Assembly (NCBI GenBank): GCA_036381275.1
Contig: DASVDC010000166.1
Coordinates: forward strand, 23,350 to 87,349
DNA: 64,000 bases
Reading direction: 5' to 3'
DNA from: UBA7803 sp036381275
GTDB lineage: Bacteria; Pseudomonadota; Gammaproteobacteria; Pseudomonadales; Azotimanducaceae
The notes under the pieces were generated by a model. It saw only the letters and a list, made by a program, of their open reading frames with translations. It was not told where the DNA came from and made no database searches. The translations under genes were made by a program, and so were the position numbers. Shown one piece after another: positions 17,528-28,000 of the stretch. Every line of letters begins with the position of its first letter. Position 1 is the first letter of the stretch.

Positions 17528-18412
17528 TCAGCGCTCCGCCGGGACGCTGTCGAGGTGGCGGACGATCTCGTCCGCGATCTGGTCGAGCAGCGGGTCCGGC
17601 AGATCGTGACCCATCTGCTCGAACACCCTCAGCCGGGAATTGCGCAGGCACGCGGCGGTGCGCTCGCCGCAGGCGACCGGCACCATCGGATCGACGCCGC
17701 CGTGGATCACCAGCGCGGGTACGTCGAGGGCCCGCAGTGCGTCGCCGCGCGGCTTCGCGCGCAGGATCGCGAGGAGCTGGCGGGCGGCGCCGGACGCGCT
17801 GTAGCCGCGGTCGTAGGCGGCTTCGGCGAGGCGCGCGAGGCCGACGCGGCGTGAGTCGTAGTGCGGTCCGCCGAGCACGCGCCACGCGTTCGCGATGTGC
17901 GCGATGGCGGCCTCCCGGGAAGCGGGCGGCGTCGACACGAACGCTCGGAACGCGTGGCGCTCGGCGCCCGGCAGGTCGCGGTCGTTGGTGCTCGAGCCGA
18001 TCGACGTGATGCTGAACACGCGCTCCGGCACGTCGATCGCGAGCTGCTGGGCGATGAGCCCGCCCATCGAGAAGCCGATCAGGTGCGCGCCGCTCTGGCC
18101 GAGGTAGTCCATCAGCGCGACCACGTCGCGGCTGAGCTCCGGGATGCCGTACGGTGCCTCGACGCCCTTCGGGTCGGCCAGCACGCTCTCGACGGTGCCG
18201 ACGTCCAGGTGGTCGAGCTTGATCGACAGCCCCGAGTCGCGATTGTCGAACGCGACGACCCGATAGCCCGCCCCGCCGATGCGCTCGATCAGCGGCCGCG
18301 GCCAGTGGATCGTCTGACAGGTGTAGCCGTGTATCAGCAGAACCAGTGGGTTGGCTCGCGCCCCGTACTGCTCGTAGTGTAGGGTGAGCGATTCGCTCCT
18401 GAACGTTGGCAT
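17528..18412 (-). CDS. alpha/beta hydrolase
   Basis: A 294-aa soluble hydrolase. Core features are the oxyanion strand LLIHGYTCQTIHWP near residue 26, AFDNRDSGLS near 55, the nucleophile elbow GFSMGG near 110, the acid in VIHGGVDPMVP near 230 and the histidine in EQMGHDLP near 266. The NRD(S)G word places it near the RdmC/aclacinomycin methylesterase-like group. The start at 18412 (MPTFRSESLTLHYEQYG) directly precedes the domain. It lies 31 bp downstream of the crotonase start, transcribed in the same direction ahead of it, so the two likely share an operon. Confidence 0.87.
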   Translation of the reverse strand: MPTFRSESLTLHYEQYGARANPLVLLIHGYTCQTIHWPRPLIERIGGAGYRVVAFDNRDSGLSIKLDHLDVGTVESVLADPKGVEAPYGIPELSRDVVALMDYLGQSGAHLIGFSMGGLIAQQLAIDVPERVFSITSIGSSTNDRDLPGAERHAFRAFVSTPPASREAAIAHIANAWRVLGGPHYDSRRVGLARLAEAAYDRGYSASGAARQLLAILRAKPRGDALRALDVPALVIHGGVDPMVPVACGERTAACLRNSRLRVFEQMGHDLPDPLLDQIADEIVRHLDSVPAER

Positions 18413-18593
18413 GAATTTTTCGGTGCCGGATTCGAAGCGGCAGAGTGTAGCAAGTCTCTGTCGGGCGCCCAAAAGAAGCGCTGTCGCGGTGCTCGGTGGT
18501 CGGTTGATTTCCGGTGAGGCGGCCGATTAAATGCCGAGCCTCCGAGTCCCCGAACTGCCGGTGCCGCTGGTCCGGCGACAGACGCGAGCGTGC

Positions 18594-19493
18594 ATGCTGA
18601 TAGCCGATGGAATCCAGCGGTCTGCTGCGAGGCCGCCCGGTAGAAGAGCGGCTGCAATCTGGCTCCCGCTGCTGATGCTGGCGGTGAGCGGCTGTGCGAG
18701 CCTAGTGGGCGGGGCGATCGACGGCGTGGCCGAGGATCTCGGCGCCGCCGTGCTGGACAATCCCGACGTCGCGATGGTGCGCGACGGCGCGCCCGCGTAC
18801 CTGATCCTGCTGGACGGTCTGGTCGCGCGCCGTCCGAACGAAGTCGACCTGCTGATTCAGGCGTCACGGCTGAACTCGGCGTACGCGGCCGCGTTCGTCG
18901 ACGACGCGGAGCGCAGCCGCTACCTGAACGAAAAGGCATTGCGTCTTGCCGAACGCGGCGTGTGCGAGGGGCTGCGCGACGCTTGCGACCTGCGCCGCCG
19001 GCCGTTCGAGGCGTTTCAGACCTGGCTCGCGGAGCGCCGTGAGGCCGATGTGCCGCTCCTCTATCAGCTCGGTGCCGCGTGGGCCGGCTGGATCCAGGCC
19101 AACAGCGACGATTTCGCCGCCGTCGCCGATCTCGCGCGGGTCAAGGCGCTGATGCGGCGCGTGATCGAGCTCGACGAAGGCTACGACAACGGCGGCGCGC
19201 ACCTGTACATGGGCTTGTTCGAAACGCTGTTTCCGCCGGCGATGGGCGGCCGCCCGGAGGAGGGCCGCCGGCATTTCGAGCGCGCCCTCGAGCTTTCGGA
19301 AGGCAGGCAGCTTCTGATCAAGGTACTCTATGCCGAACAGTATGCCCGGCTGGTGTTCGACCGCGACCTGCACGACCGGCTGCTCGAAGAGGTGCTCGCG
19401 GCGGATCCGCAGCAGCCGGGCATGACCCTGATGAACGTGGTCGCTCAGCAGCGGGCCGCCGAGTTGTTGGAGTCTGCCGATGAGTATTTCTGA
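18594..19493 (+). CDS. TRAP transporter TatT-component lipoprotein
   Basis: A 299-aa predicted lipoprotein. The start at 18594 gives a basic region, the hydrophobic stretch AAAIWLPLLMLAVSGC and a lipobox cysteine; another in-frame ATG at 18531 is possible. The mature part is helical, with repeats typical of the TatT family (a TPR-like trimeric partner of some TRAP solute-binding proteins), including GAHLYMGLFETLFPPAMGGR near residue 220 and HFERALELSEGRQL. It overlaps the TRAP binding-protein gene by 14 bp. Such T components are thought to scaffold ligand delivery by the P component. Confidence 0.85.
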   Translation: MLIADGIQRSAARPPGRRAAAIWLPLLMLAVSGCASLVGGAIDGVAEDLGAAVLDNPDVAMVRDGAPAYLILLDGLVARRPNEVDLLIQASRLNSAYAAAFVDDAERSRYLNEKALRLAERGVCEGLRDACDLRRRPFEAFQTWLAERREADVPLLYQLGAAWAGWIQANSDDFAAVADLARVKALMRRVIELDEGYDNGGAHLYMGLFETLFPPAMGGRPEEGRRHFERALELSEGRQLLIKVLYAEQYARLVFDRDLHDRLLEEVLAADPQQPGMTLMNVVAQQRAAELLESADEYF

Positions 19494-20490
19494 GCACATT
19501 CGTAACGCCGTCGTCGCCGGCCTCCTGCTCGCCGGCGCGGCAGCGGTCGAGGCCACCGAGCTGAAGATCGCAACGCTGTCGCCGGAAGGCTCGAGCTGGA
19601 TGGAGCTGTTGCGTGAAGGCGCCCGGGAGGTGCGCGAGCAGACCGACGGCCGGGTCACGTTCAAGTTCTATCCCGGCGGCGTGATGGGTGACGACAAGGC
19701 GGTGCTGCGCAAGATCCGGCTCGGTCAGCTCCACGGCGCCGTGCTCACCGCCGGCGGGATGGTGCAGACCTATCCGTCGATCCAGATCTACGGCCTGCCG
19801 CTGCTGTTCGAGTCGTACGAGGAGGTCGACCACGTGCGTGCGACCCTCGATCCGCTGCTGCTCGAGGGCCTCGAGGAGCGCGGCTTCGTGTCCTTCGGCT
19901 TCGCCGAGGTCGGGTTCGCCTACGCAATGTCGAAGAATCCCGTCACCAGCGTCGCGGACGTTCAGGCGCAGAAGGTCTGGTCGCCGGACGGCGACCCCGG
20001 CTCGGCGCGCGCGCTCGAGAGTTTCGGCGTGAATCCGATTCCGCTCGCGATCGCCGACGTGCTGAGCGGTCTGCAGACGGGGCTGATCAACGGCGTCGCG
20101 GTGCCGCCGGTCGCGGCCATCGCGCTGCAGTGGCACAACCAGCTCGACTATCTGATGGACATGCCGCTGCTCTACGTGTACGGGTTGCTCGCGGTTGCCG
20201 AGCGACCGTTCGAGCGCTTGTCGGACGAGGACCAGGCGGTCGTACGCGAAGTGATGGCCGGCGTGGTCCAGAAGGTCAACGCGCGCGCCCGGCAGGATCA
20301 GCGCAGTGCGAAGCAGGCGTTGCTCGCTCAGGGCATCGAAACCACGCGGCCGTCGCCGACCGAAGTCGAAGAGTGGCGTAGCTACGCCCGCCGGGCGAAT
20401 CGCGAGATGGTGGAGGAAGGCCTGGTCGCAGCGCCGCTGAAGCAGCGGCTGGACGAGCTGCTCGAGCAGTTCCGGGCCGGGCTTGATTGA
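19480..20490 (+). CDS. dctP: TRAP transporter solute-binding protein (DctP/TatP family)
   Basis: A 336-aa periplasmic protein with a signal peptide (MSISEHIRNAVVAGLLLAGA to about AVEA). The TRAP P-type core includes LKIATLSPEGSSWMELLREG, VTFKFYPGGVMGDDKAVL near residue 60, the central helix PVTSVADVQAQKVWSPDGDP near 150, and ADVLSGLQTGLINGV near 193. The TatT gene upstream points to the subtype in which P and T work as a pair. The ligand is unknown; many relatives bind carboxylates or hydrophobic acids. Confidence 0.92.
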   Translation: MSISEHIRNAVVAGLLLAGAAAVEATELKIATLSPEGSSWMELLREGAREVREQTDGRVTFKFYPGGVMGDDKAVLRKIRLGQLHGAVLTAGGMVQTYPSIQIYGLPLLFESYEEVDHVRATLDPLLLEGLEERGFVSFGFAEVGFAYAMSKNPVTSVADVQAQKVWSPDGDPGSARALESFGVNPIPLAIADVLSGLQTGLINGVAVPPVAAIALQWHNQLDYLMDMPLLYVYGLLAVAERPFERLSDEDQAVVREVMAGVVQKVNARARQDQRSAKQALLAQGIETTRPSPTEVEEWRSYARRANREMVEEGLVAAPLKQRLDELLEQFRAGLD

Positions 20491-20944
20491 GCGCACCGCC
20501 AGGCTGCTCCGGGCCGTGGAGAGCGGCCTGCTGGCGTTGCTGCTCGCCACCATGATCTCGGTGGCGGCCTATCAGGTGATTGCGCGCAACCTGTTCGAGA
20601 CGGGGCTCGTCTGGGGCGACGGCCTGGTGCGCGTGCTGGTGCTCTGGGTGACGCTGCTCGGCGGCATGGTCGCATCGCGCAACGACGAGCACATCCGGAT
20701 GGATCTGATCGCGCGCTTTCTCGAGCCGCACTGGAGCCGCCGGCTGCGTCGTGTGACCGCCGCGTTCACCGTGCTGATCTGCGCGCTGTTCGCCTGGCAC
20801 AGCGCCCGGTTCGTCTGGATCGACTACGACGCCGGCGTGACCGCCTTCGCCGGGGTGCCGGCGTGGCTCTGCGAGTCGATCATGCCCATCGGCGCAGCGG
20901 TGATGGGGCTGCGCTACCTGCTGCACGTGATCGACCCGCCATGA
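20483..20944 (+). CDS. dctQ: TRAP transporter small permease (DctQ family)
   Basis: A 153-aa inner-membrane protein with four predicted TM helices. Landmarks are ALLLATMISVAAYQVIARNL, LVLWVTLLGGMVASRNDEHI and RMDLIARFLEPHW, all typical of DctQ. The best start is a TTG overlapping the end of the binding-protein gene; a GTG 33 bp later is the alternative. Its stop overlaps the large permease start as ATGA. Confidence 0.9.
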   Translation: MIERTARLLRAVESGLLALLLATMISVAAYQVIARNLFETGLVWGDGLVRVLVLWVTLLGGMVASRNDEHIRMDLIARFLEPHWSRRLRRVTAAFTVLICALFAWHSARFVWIDYDAGVTAFAGVPAWLCESIMPIGAAVMGLRYLLHVIDPP

Positions 20945-22224
20945 TCTGGGCAGGCGTGATCCTGCTGATCGCCGCGCTGCTCGCCGGGGCGCCGCTGTTC
21001 GCCGTGTTGATGGGCGGCGCGATGCTCGGCTTCCTCGCCGCCGACATCGATCTCGCGATCGTCGCGATCGAGGTCTACCGGATCGTCGACACGCCGCTCC
21101 TGGTGGCGCTGCCGCTCTTCACCTACGCGGGATATCTGCTGGCGGAGGCGCGCACCTCGGAACGCCTGGTGAACCTGGTGCTGGCGATCTTCGGCGGGCT
21201 GCCGAGCGGCCTCGCGCTGGTCGGCTTCGTCGCCTGCGCGGTGTTCACCGCGCTCACCGGTGCCTCGGGGGTCACCATCGTCGCGCTCGGCGCGCTGCTG
21301 CTGCCGGCGCTGGTCCGCTCCGGCTACGACGAACGCTTCAGCCTGGGACTCGTCACCACCTCCGGCAGCCTCGGGCTGCTGCTGGTGCCTTCGCTGCCGC
21401 TGATCCTGTACGGTGTGGTGGCGCAGCAGCTCGACGTCGGCGAGCCGTTCACGATCTTCGATCTGTTTCTCGCGGGCATCCTGCCGACGCTGTTGATGCT
21501 GGCCCTGCTGGTGGTCTGGACGCTCTGGCGGCATCGCGGCGGTGTGGTGCCGCGCACGCCGTTCTCGTGGCCGCAGCTCGGATCGGCGCTCTGGGCGGCG
21601 CGCTGGGAATTGCCGCTGCCGTTCGTCGTGCTCGGCGGCATCTACAGCGGCGTCGTCGCGGTGTCGGAAGCGGCCGCCCTCACTGCCGTCTACGTGACCA
21701 TCGCCGAGGTGCTGCTGTACCGGGAGGTGCGCTGGCGCGACCTGCCGCGGGTGATGGTGGACTCCATGGTGATGGTCGGCGGGATCCTGCTCGTGCTCGG
21801 CGTCGCGCTCGCGTTCACCAACTTTCTGGTGGACGCCGAGGTGCCGCAGCGTCTGTTCGAGCTGATCCAGGCGCGCATCCACGATCCGATCACGTTCCTG
21901 CTGCTGCTGAACGTGTTCCTGCTGATTCTCGGGGCGATGCTCGACATCTTCTCGGCGCTGGTGATCGTGGTGCCGCTGATCCTGCCGGTGGCGGTGGGGT
22001 ACGGCGTGCATCCGGTGCACCTCGGCATCATCTTCCTCGCGAACATGCAGATCGGCTACTTCACGCCGCCGGTGGGGATGAACCTGTTCATCGCGAGTTA
22101 TCGGTTCAAGCGGCCGTTGCAGGATCTCTACTTGGCCAGTTGGCCGTTCATGGTCGTCCTCCTCGCGGCGTTGGCTTTGATCACCTACGTTCCTTGGATC
22201 AGTCTGGCCTTCATCTCCGATTAG
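20941..22224 (+). CDS. dctM: TRAP transporter large permease (DctM family)
   Basis: A 427-aa inner-membrane permease with about twelve helices, the ion-coupled channel of the TRAP system. Family words include GGAMLGFLAADID, PLFTYAGYLLAEARTSERLV, ALTGASGVTIVALGALLLPA and the late NMQIGYFTPPVGMNLFIASY. The start at 20941 is the ATG embedded in the DctQ stop. Together with TatT, DctP and DctQ it completes one importer operon. Its end overlaps the convergent Rieske oxygenase gene by 4 bp. Confidence 0.94.
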   Translation: MIWAGVILLIAALLAGAPLFAVLMGGAMLGFLAADIDLAIVAIEVYRIVDTPLLVALPLFTYAGYLLAEARTSERLVNLVLAIFGGLPSGLALVGFVACAVFTALTGASGVTIVALGALLLPALVRSGYDERFSLGLVTTSGSLGLLLVPSLPLILYGVVAQQLDVGEPFTIFDLFLAGILPTLLMLALLVVWTLWRHRGGVVPRTPFSWPQLGSALWAARWELPLPFVVLGGIYSGVVAVSEAAALTAVYVTIAEVLLYREVRWRDLPRVMVDSMVMVGGILLVLGVALAFTNFLVDAEVPQRLFELIQARIHDPITFLLLLNVFLLILGAMLDIFSALVIVVPLILPVAVGYGVHPVHLGIIFLANMQIGYFTPPVGMNLFIASYRFKRPLQDLYLASWPFMVVLLAALALITYVPWISLAFISD

Positions 22225-23402
22225 AAGAAGGTTTCTCGTGAGGTAGTGCCGCCCGCCGGGTCGTTCTTCCAGCCACCGCTGTCCGGTGGATCCAGCATGC
22301 GCTCGGCCCAGAGCTGGTTGAGTTGCCAGATGGCTTTTTCGTAGCGGGAGAGGCGGCCCTGGGTGGTGAGGGGGGCGTGGAGGCCGCGCCAGGGGCCCGT
22401 GTTGGCGGGGATGTCTTCGAGGTGGATCGCGCGGGTGCTTTCGGTGAGCGCGGCGCGGGCGTGGTCGTCGAGGTGCGGCACGATCTCGCGGGGGAGCAGC
22501 AGATGGATGCGCAGGGTCATCCTGTCGTGGGCGGCGGGCAGGAGCTCGTACCAGACGGCCAGGGTGCCGGAGGCGGCGAACAGGAACGTCGGGAAGATGC
22601 AGCCGGCGATCAGCTCGCGCTGCTGCTCGGGGGTGAGGCCGGGAAGCGGGCGCAGGGCTTGCGGCCCCGGTTCGTGCCGACCGGGCATGCGCAGCAGCGC
22701 CCAGGGCGCGCCCTTGTTGTCTTCGACGAACGAGTCCCTTGCCGGGTAGAGGCGCTGCAGGCTCTCGCGATGCGGGCCGATGTGGTGATAGGCCTCCATG
22801 AAGTTCTCGACCAGGATCTTCCAGTTCCAGGGGCTGTCGAACTCGGTCGTGGCGGCGACGGCGAGGTCGGCGAAGCGGTAGTTGCCGATCCGCGCCTGCA
22901 GGCCTGTCAGTCGTGGGACGAGGGGGCGGCACTCGGGGTCGAGGTTCACGAACACGAAACCTTCCCAGATCTCGGTGCGGAGCGCCGGCAGACGGCAGGC
23001 GCCCGGCTCGAAGCCGTCGACGCCGTCCATCATCGGGGCGCTGCGCAGCCGGCCGTCGAGCTCGTAGGTCCAGTTGTGGTACGGGCAGACGAGGCGGGTC
23101 GCGTTGCCGCACCCTTCGACGAGCGGCATCGCCCGATGCAGGCAGATGCGCGACAGCGCGTGGATGCGTCCGTGCCGATCGCGGGTGAGGACGATGCGCT
23201 GGTCGAGCAGCTCGACGCAGCGGTAGTCGCCCGGATTCGGGAGCTGGTCGACGCGGGCGACGCACAGCCACTCGCGGCGAAAGATCCGCGCGGCTTCTTC
23301 CCGGAACACCGCCGGCTCGGTGTAGGCGGCCGGCGGCAGCGTCCAGCTCCGCTCGAGCGGTGCGCGCAGCCGGGCGATCTGCTCCGGCGGGAAAAGGTCC
23401 AT
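22221..23402 (-). CDS. aromatic ring-hydroxylating dioxygenase alpha subunit (Rieske oxygenase)
   Basis: A 393-aa Rieske non-heme iron oxygenase. The [2Fe-2S] ligands are C87-x-H89 (ICLHRAMP) and C106-x2-H109 (VCPYHNWTY). The mononuclear-iron region is WKILVENFMEAYHHIGPH near residue 195. The start at 23402 follows GGAAGAGGG. No beta subunit, ferredoxin or reductase gene is adjacent, so it is a homo-oligomeric type or uses shared electron donors. It is divergent from a TetR regulator with an inverted repeat between them, so that regulator probably controls it. Confidence 0.9.
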   Translation of the reverse strand: MDLFPPEQIARLRAPLERSWTLPPAAYTEPAVFREEAARIFRREWLCVARVDQLPNPGDYRCVELLDQRIVLTRDRHGRIHALSRICLHRAMPLVEGCGNATRLVCPYHNWTYELDGRLRSAPMMDGVDGFEPGACRLPALRTEIWEGFVFVNLDPECRPLVPRLTGLQARIGNYRFADLAVAATTEFDSPWNWKILVENFMEAYHHIGPHRESLQRLYPARDSFVEDNKGAPWALLRMPGRHEPGPQALRPLPGLTPEQQRELIAGCIFPTFLFAASGTLAVWYELLPAAHDRMTLRIHLLLPREIVPHLDDHARAALTESTRAIHLEDIPANTGPWRGLHAPLTTQGRLSRYEKAIWQLNQLWAERMLDPPDSGGWKNDPAGGTTSRETFF

Positions 23403-23415
23403 CACCCTCTTCCTT

Positions 23416-23433
23416 CTATCGATCGATTGATAG
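23416..23433. promoter_or_regulatory. candidate TetR operator
   Basis: The inverted repeat CTATC-N8-GATAG lies in the AT-rich 79-bp gap between the Rieske oxygenase and the divergent TetR gene, next to TAGATATTAA. The position suits autoregulation plus control of the oxygenase. Confidence 0.5.
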
Positions 23434-23481
23434 ATATTAAGGATCGTCGATGGCGCGTTTGTCAATGCGGGAGCGGATGGC

Positions 23482-24192
23482 ATGAATCGATCCGGTAGCG
23501 GTGCGGGACGTTCGGCCGGTGCCGAAGGGGGCGATCCGAGACCCCGGCGCGGCCGGGTGGGGCGGCCCCGGGCGGCCGGCCCGTCTTCGGGCGATCCGCG
23601 GGAGGAGATCCTCGCGGCCGCCCGGCGGCTGTTCCGGCAGAAGGGGTTCGCGGCGACCTCCACGCGGGAGATCGCGCGGCTCGCGGGGCTGCGCCAGCCG
23701 TCGCTGTTCCATCACTTCCCGAACAAGGAGGCGCTGCTGCGCGAAGTCGCCGTCGGGGCGGTGCAGCCGGTGCTGGCGTTCGTAGCGGCGGAGGCGCGCG
23801 AGCGCCGCCCGGCGGACGTCGCCCTGTACCGGTTGATCCGCTTCGACACCTGGCATCTTTGCACCAACCCGAACGCACTCGGCTCGCCGTTCAACCTGCC
23901 GGAGATGACCCGGGAACAGCTGCCGGAGTTCTGGACGCTGCGCGACCGGCTGGCGGGGGAGTACGAACGGCTGCTGCGCCGCGGCCGGCGCGAACGCCTG
24001 TTCGTGCTGGAGGACGTCCGCATGACCAGCCGGATGCTGTTCGCGCTCGGCGAGTCGGTGCTCGAGGTCGATCCGGACGAGCGGCAGCGGCGCGCGGCGA
24101 AGCTGGCGGCGGCCACCGCAAACCTCGCGCTGCGCGCGGTGCTGGCCGATCCGTCGCGGCTCGCGTCCGTTCGCCGGGAAGCCGGTCGCTGA
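23482..24192 (+). CDS. TetR/AcrR-family transcriptional regulator
   Basis: A 236-aa repressor-type protein. A 40-residue Arg/Gly/Pro-rich lead precedes the helix-turn-helix domain (EEILAAARRLFRQKGFAATS, then TREIARLAGLRQPSLFHHFP and NKEALLREV). The C-terminal ligand domain is not informative about the inducer. It is divergent from the Rieske oxygenase, its likely target. Confidence 0.9.
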   Translation: MNRSGSGAGRSAGAEGGDPRPRRGRVGRPRAAGPSSGDPREEILAAARRLFRQKGFAATSTREIARLAGLRQPSLFHHFPNKEALLREVAVGAVQPVLAFVAAEARERRPADVALYRLIRFDTWHLCTNPNALGSPFNLPEMTREQLPEFWTLRDRLAGEYERLLRRGRRERLFVLEDVRMTSRMLFALGESVLEVDPDERQRRAAKLAAATANLALRAVLADPSRLASVRREAGR

Positions 24193-24290
24193 TCCTCTGG
24201 GAGCGGCCCGTGGCGGCGAATGCGGCCCGCGCCACGAAGGGGTCGTCAGTTTCGTCTCGTGGGACTCGCAGTCGGGACGGACCGGTCAAT

Positions 24291-24993
24291 AGGTAACACC
24301 TGGACCGGGGCAGCCAGGTCACCGCCGACGCGACTCCCTCGTCCTCGGCGCCGAATCGCCCAGGCGCCCGCTCCGCGGCCGGCGCTTCCATCCCCTCGAA
24401 CCACACCGCCGAGCTCGTCGGATCGAGCCGCACCTCGGGCGGCGCCTGCGGTGCCGCCCGTAGTAGTGGCCAGCCGATAATCCGCACGGCCACGGCCGGC
24501 TTTCCGCGCCCCTCGCGCCCATCGGCGAACGGAACATGGCCCGAATCAAAACGCACCCCGCCGGGATCGAGTCGCGAACATCGCCCGAATCAAAGCGGTG
24601 ATGTTCGGGGTACGGCGCCGGATCTCGATCGCCCGGGGCTCTATCATTGATTCGGGCGATGTTCCGTCCCGATGTGGCCGAGGCGGATGGTGCCGTGGGA
24701 GATCACTCGTTGGCACCCATGCGCACCGCGCCGGCCGCACGCCGTCGCTGCGGCCGTTGTCGACAGCGTTCCCAGGGCATTGATTCGGGCGATGTTGCGG
24801 ACCGTACGCGCCGGAAAACGCGCCGACTCATCGCCAGCCCAGCGCCCGCCGGCCGCTTCTTTACCATTTGGAACAGAGTGACCCATCGGAATCGAGCACC
24901 GGTGGACTCGAGCCGCCCGATCTCGAGGCCGACGTTCGTCCGGTAAACAGTCAGTCCGATCAGATGCGGAACACCTCTCTCCAGGTGTTACCC
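24291..24993. repeat. composite REP/RAYT-relic element, copy B, with terminal inverted repeats
   Basis: A 0.7-kb non-coding element between the TetR and GGDEF-EAL genes. It is bounded by a perfect 12-bp inverted repeat, GGTAACACCTGG at 24292-24303 and CCAGGTGTTACC at 24981-24992. Inside are a RAYT 3' relic, four REP cores (24533-24549, 24577-24593, 24647-24663, 24780-24796) and a tail similar to copy A. I see no credible gene in it. Confidence 0.75.
24310..24470 (-). pseudogene. RAYT transposase 3' relic (copy B)
   Basis: On the minus strand this reads DPTSSAVWFEGMEAPAAERA and further residues aligning to about residues 181-220 of the intact RAYT at 63238-63945. It ends before the LIDPAEIPGR terminus and lacks the catalytic domain. 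Confidence 0.65.
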
Positions 24994-25012
24994 ATGTGGC
25001 CGGTTCGAACCG

Positions 25013-28000
25013 TCAGGAGACCGCTCCCACGGAACGCGGGGCGGTGGGGGCGGTGAGCAGGTCGGTGATGCTCTTCAGCGGCATCGGCCGGCCGAACAGG
25101 TAGCCCTGCGCGAAGTCGCAGGCCTGCTCGGTGAGGAACTCGAGCTGCGCCGGTGTCTCCACGCCCTCGGCGATCACCTGCATCCGCAGCCGGTGCGCCA
25201 TCGCGATCACGGCGGCGGTGATTTCCATGTCGTCGCTGCACTGCGGGATGTCGGTGACGAACGTGCGATCGACCTTCACCGTGTCGATCGGGAACTTCTT
25301 CAGGTAGTTCAGCGACGAGTAGCCGGTGCCGAAGTCGTCGATCGCGAGCCGGATGCCGAGCCGGTGCAGGCGCTGGACGATCTCGGCCGCGCTCTCGACG
25401 TCCTCCATCAGCATGGTCTCGGTGATTTCGACCTCGAGCAGCTTCGGATCGAGGTGGGCGCGGCGCAGGCTCTGCCGGATCGCCTCCACCAGGTGCGGGT
25501 CGCGGAACTGCCGCGGCGAGATGTTGACCGCGATCACCAGCGGCGCGCCGTGCTGATCCGCCATCAGCCGGCCGGCAGCGCAGGCTTCCTGGATCACCCA
25601 GTTGCCGATCTCGACGATCGCGCCGGTGTCCTCCGCCACCCGGATGAACTCGTCGGGAGCGACGATGCCCCGCTCCGGGTGGTTCCAGCGCAGCAGGCAT
25701 TCGACGCCGACGATGGCGTGATCGCTGAGGCGCACGGTCGGCTGGAAGTACAGCTCGAACTCGCTGTGCTCGAGCGCGCGGCGCAGCTCGTACTCGGTGC
25801 GCAGCCGCTGCACCGCGTTGGTGTTGAGCTCCTGGCTGAAGAACTGGTAGTTGTTCCGGCCCTTCTCCTTGGCCCGGTACATCGCGAGGTCGGCGTTCTT
25901 GGTGAGCGCGTTCGGATCGGTGCCGTCGTCCGGAATCACGGTGATGCCGATGCTCGTCGTGATCACGAGCTGATGCCCGGAGACGGTGATCGGGCGCTCC
26001 AGCGCGCGCAGGATCTTCTCCGCCACCGCCGCGGCGTCGTTCGCGCTGTCGACGTCGAAGAGCAGGATCGTGAACTCGTCGCCGCCCGGACGTCCGACCG
26101 TGTCTTCCTTGCGTACACAGGCGAGCAGGCGCGCAGCGACTTCCCGCAGCAGCGCATCGCCCGATTCGTGGCCGAGCGTGTCGTTGACCCGCTTGAACTG
26201 ATCGAGATCGAGGTACAAGAGCGCCGAGCGCAGGCCGTGCCGGCGGCAGTGCTCCACCGCCTGCTGCAGCCGGTCGTGGAACAGCCGGCGGTTCGCGAGC
26301 TCGGTGAGCGTGTCGTAGAAGGCCAGCCGCTCCATGCGCCGCTGACTGGATTTCATCTCCGTGATGTCGGCGATCTGCATGATGCTGTAGAGCGGCTCGC
26401 CCTCCGCCGAGAGCTGGAGCACCAGATGGCAGTTCGTCCAGATCTCCAGACCGTCCGCGCAGAGCATGCGCCGCTCGGTGCGGATCGTGGTCTCGCTGCC
26501 GCGCGCGAGCCGTTCGAGCTGCTCCTTCAGATCCGGGCGCTCGTCGGGCGGCACCAGACGCGAGACGTGCACGTTGTCGAGCGACCGGTCGGGGTAGCGC
26601 AGGAGCTCCGTGGCGAAGCGGTTCGCCTGGAAGATGTGCCCCTGCGGATCGAGCAGCAGGATGCCGATCGGCGCATTCTCGAACGCGCCGCGAAAGCGCG
26701 CTTCGCTGCGGCGGAGCTGCTCCTGCGCGTGGCGCAGCGCGGTGATGTCCTTGATGATGCACAAGAGCGCCGGCTCACTGTCGATGTCCGTCGCGGCGCC
26801 GCTGATCAGCACCGTGAACTCCCGGCCCCGGGCGCTGCGCAGCCGCATCTCCAGGTTCGACACCCGCCCTTCCCGCGCGAGGGTATCGGCGAAGCGGCGC
26901 AAGTCCGCGGGGTCGGCCAGCCGCTCGAGGTCCCACAGCGGATGGCCGACGACTTCGTCGCGGTTCGTCGCCGAACCCCTCAGGAACGCCGGGTTCACGT
27001 CGAGAATCGTGAGGTCGGCGCGCCGCAGCACGAGGATGCCGTCGGGGCTGTGGGTGAACACCTGGGTGAAACGCTCTTCGCTTCGCCGCGCTGCGAGCTC
27101 GGCGTCGACCCGCTTGGAAATGTCCCGGGCGACCGTGAGCACGCAGATCTCGCCGCCGAGCTCGATGAAGCGCATCGACAGCTCCACCGGCACGCGGCGG
27201 CCGTCCCGGTGGGCGAACCAGACCTCGGCATCGGTGATCTGGCGCCGCCGGACGAACTCCGCGATCAGCGTCTTGCGCTCCGCCGGATCGGTCCAGAGAT
27301 CGAGCTCGCTGCTGACCCGACCGATCGCCTCTTCCCGGGTATGGCCGAGCAGCCGCGTGAAGCTGGCGTTGAAGTCGAGGATCGTGCCGTCCCGGAAGCG
27401 GACGATCACGATCGCGTCCGGGCTGGAGTGGAAGATGCGCGAGAATCGGTCGTCGCTCGGCGCCGCTGCGGGCGACAGCCGAGGGCGCTCCTCGACGGCG
27501 CCGGTGATGCGGAGCGCCCCGTCGGCGGCGGCCGTGACCACCAGCCGCAGCGGCGGTGTCGAGGCCGCGGGCCGTCCGGGATCGTGCCGCTGCAGCCGCA
27601 GCTTCGGCAGCGCCATCGGGGTGCCGGGAGTCGCCCGGGCGGCCCGCACCGCTTCCACCATCACGCCGCGGACTCGGGACGGCAGCAGCTCGAGCAGGCT
27701 GACGCCGGCAAGGCGTCCGGGATCGGCCGCCAGCACGTTGGCGGACGCCCCGGAACAGCCGGTGATCCGTGAGTGGGAATCGAGCTCGAGCACCAGGGGC
27801 CGCGCCGTCTCCGGCTCATCGGCGGATGCCGAGCCGGGTGCCGGCGGCGGCGCGGGTTGCGGCGATGGCGCCGGCTGCAGCGGCACATCGGCCACGGTCG
27901 GCGCAATGCCGCAGGTCCGCTGCCGCCGGCGGCTGCCCCGCGCGAATTGCCAGAGCAGCCAGGCCCCCGCGGTCGCGAGCACCGGCAGCGTCAGCATGTC

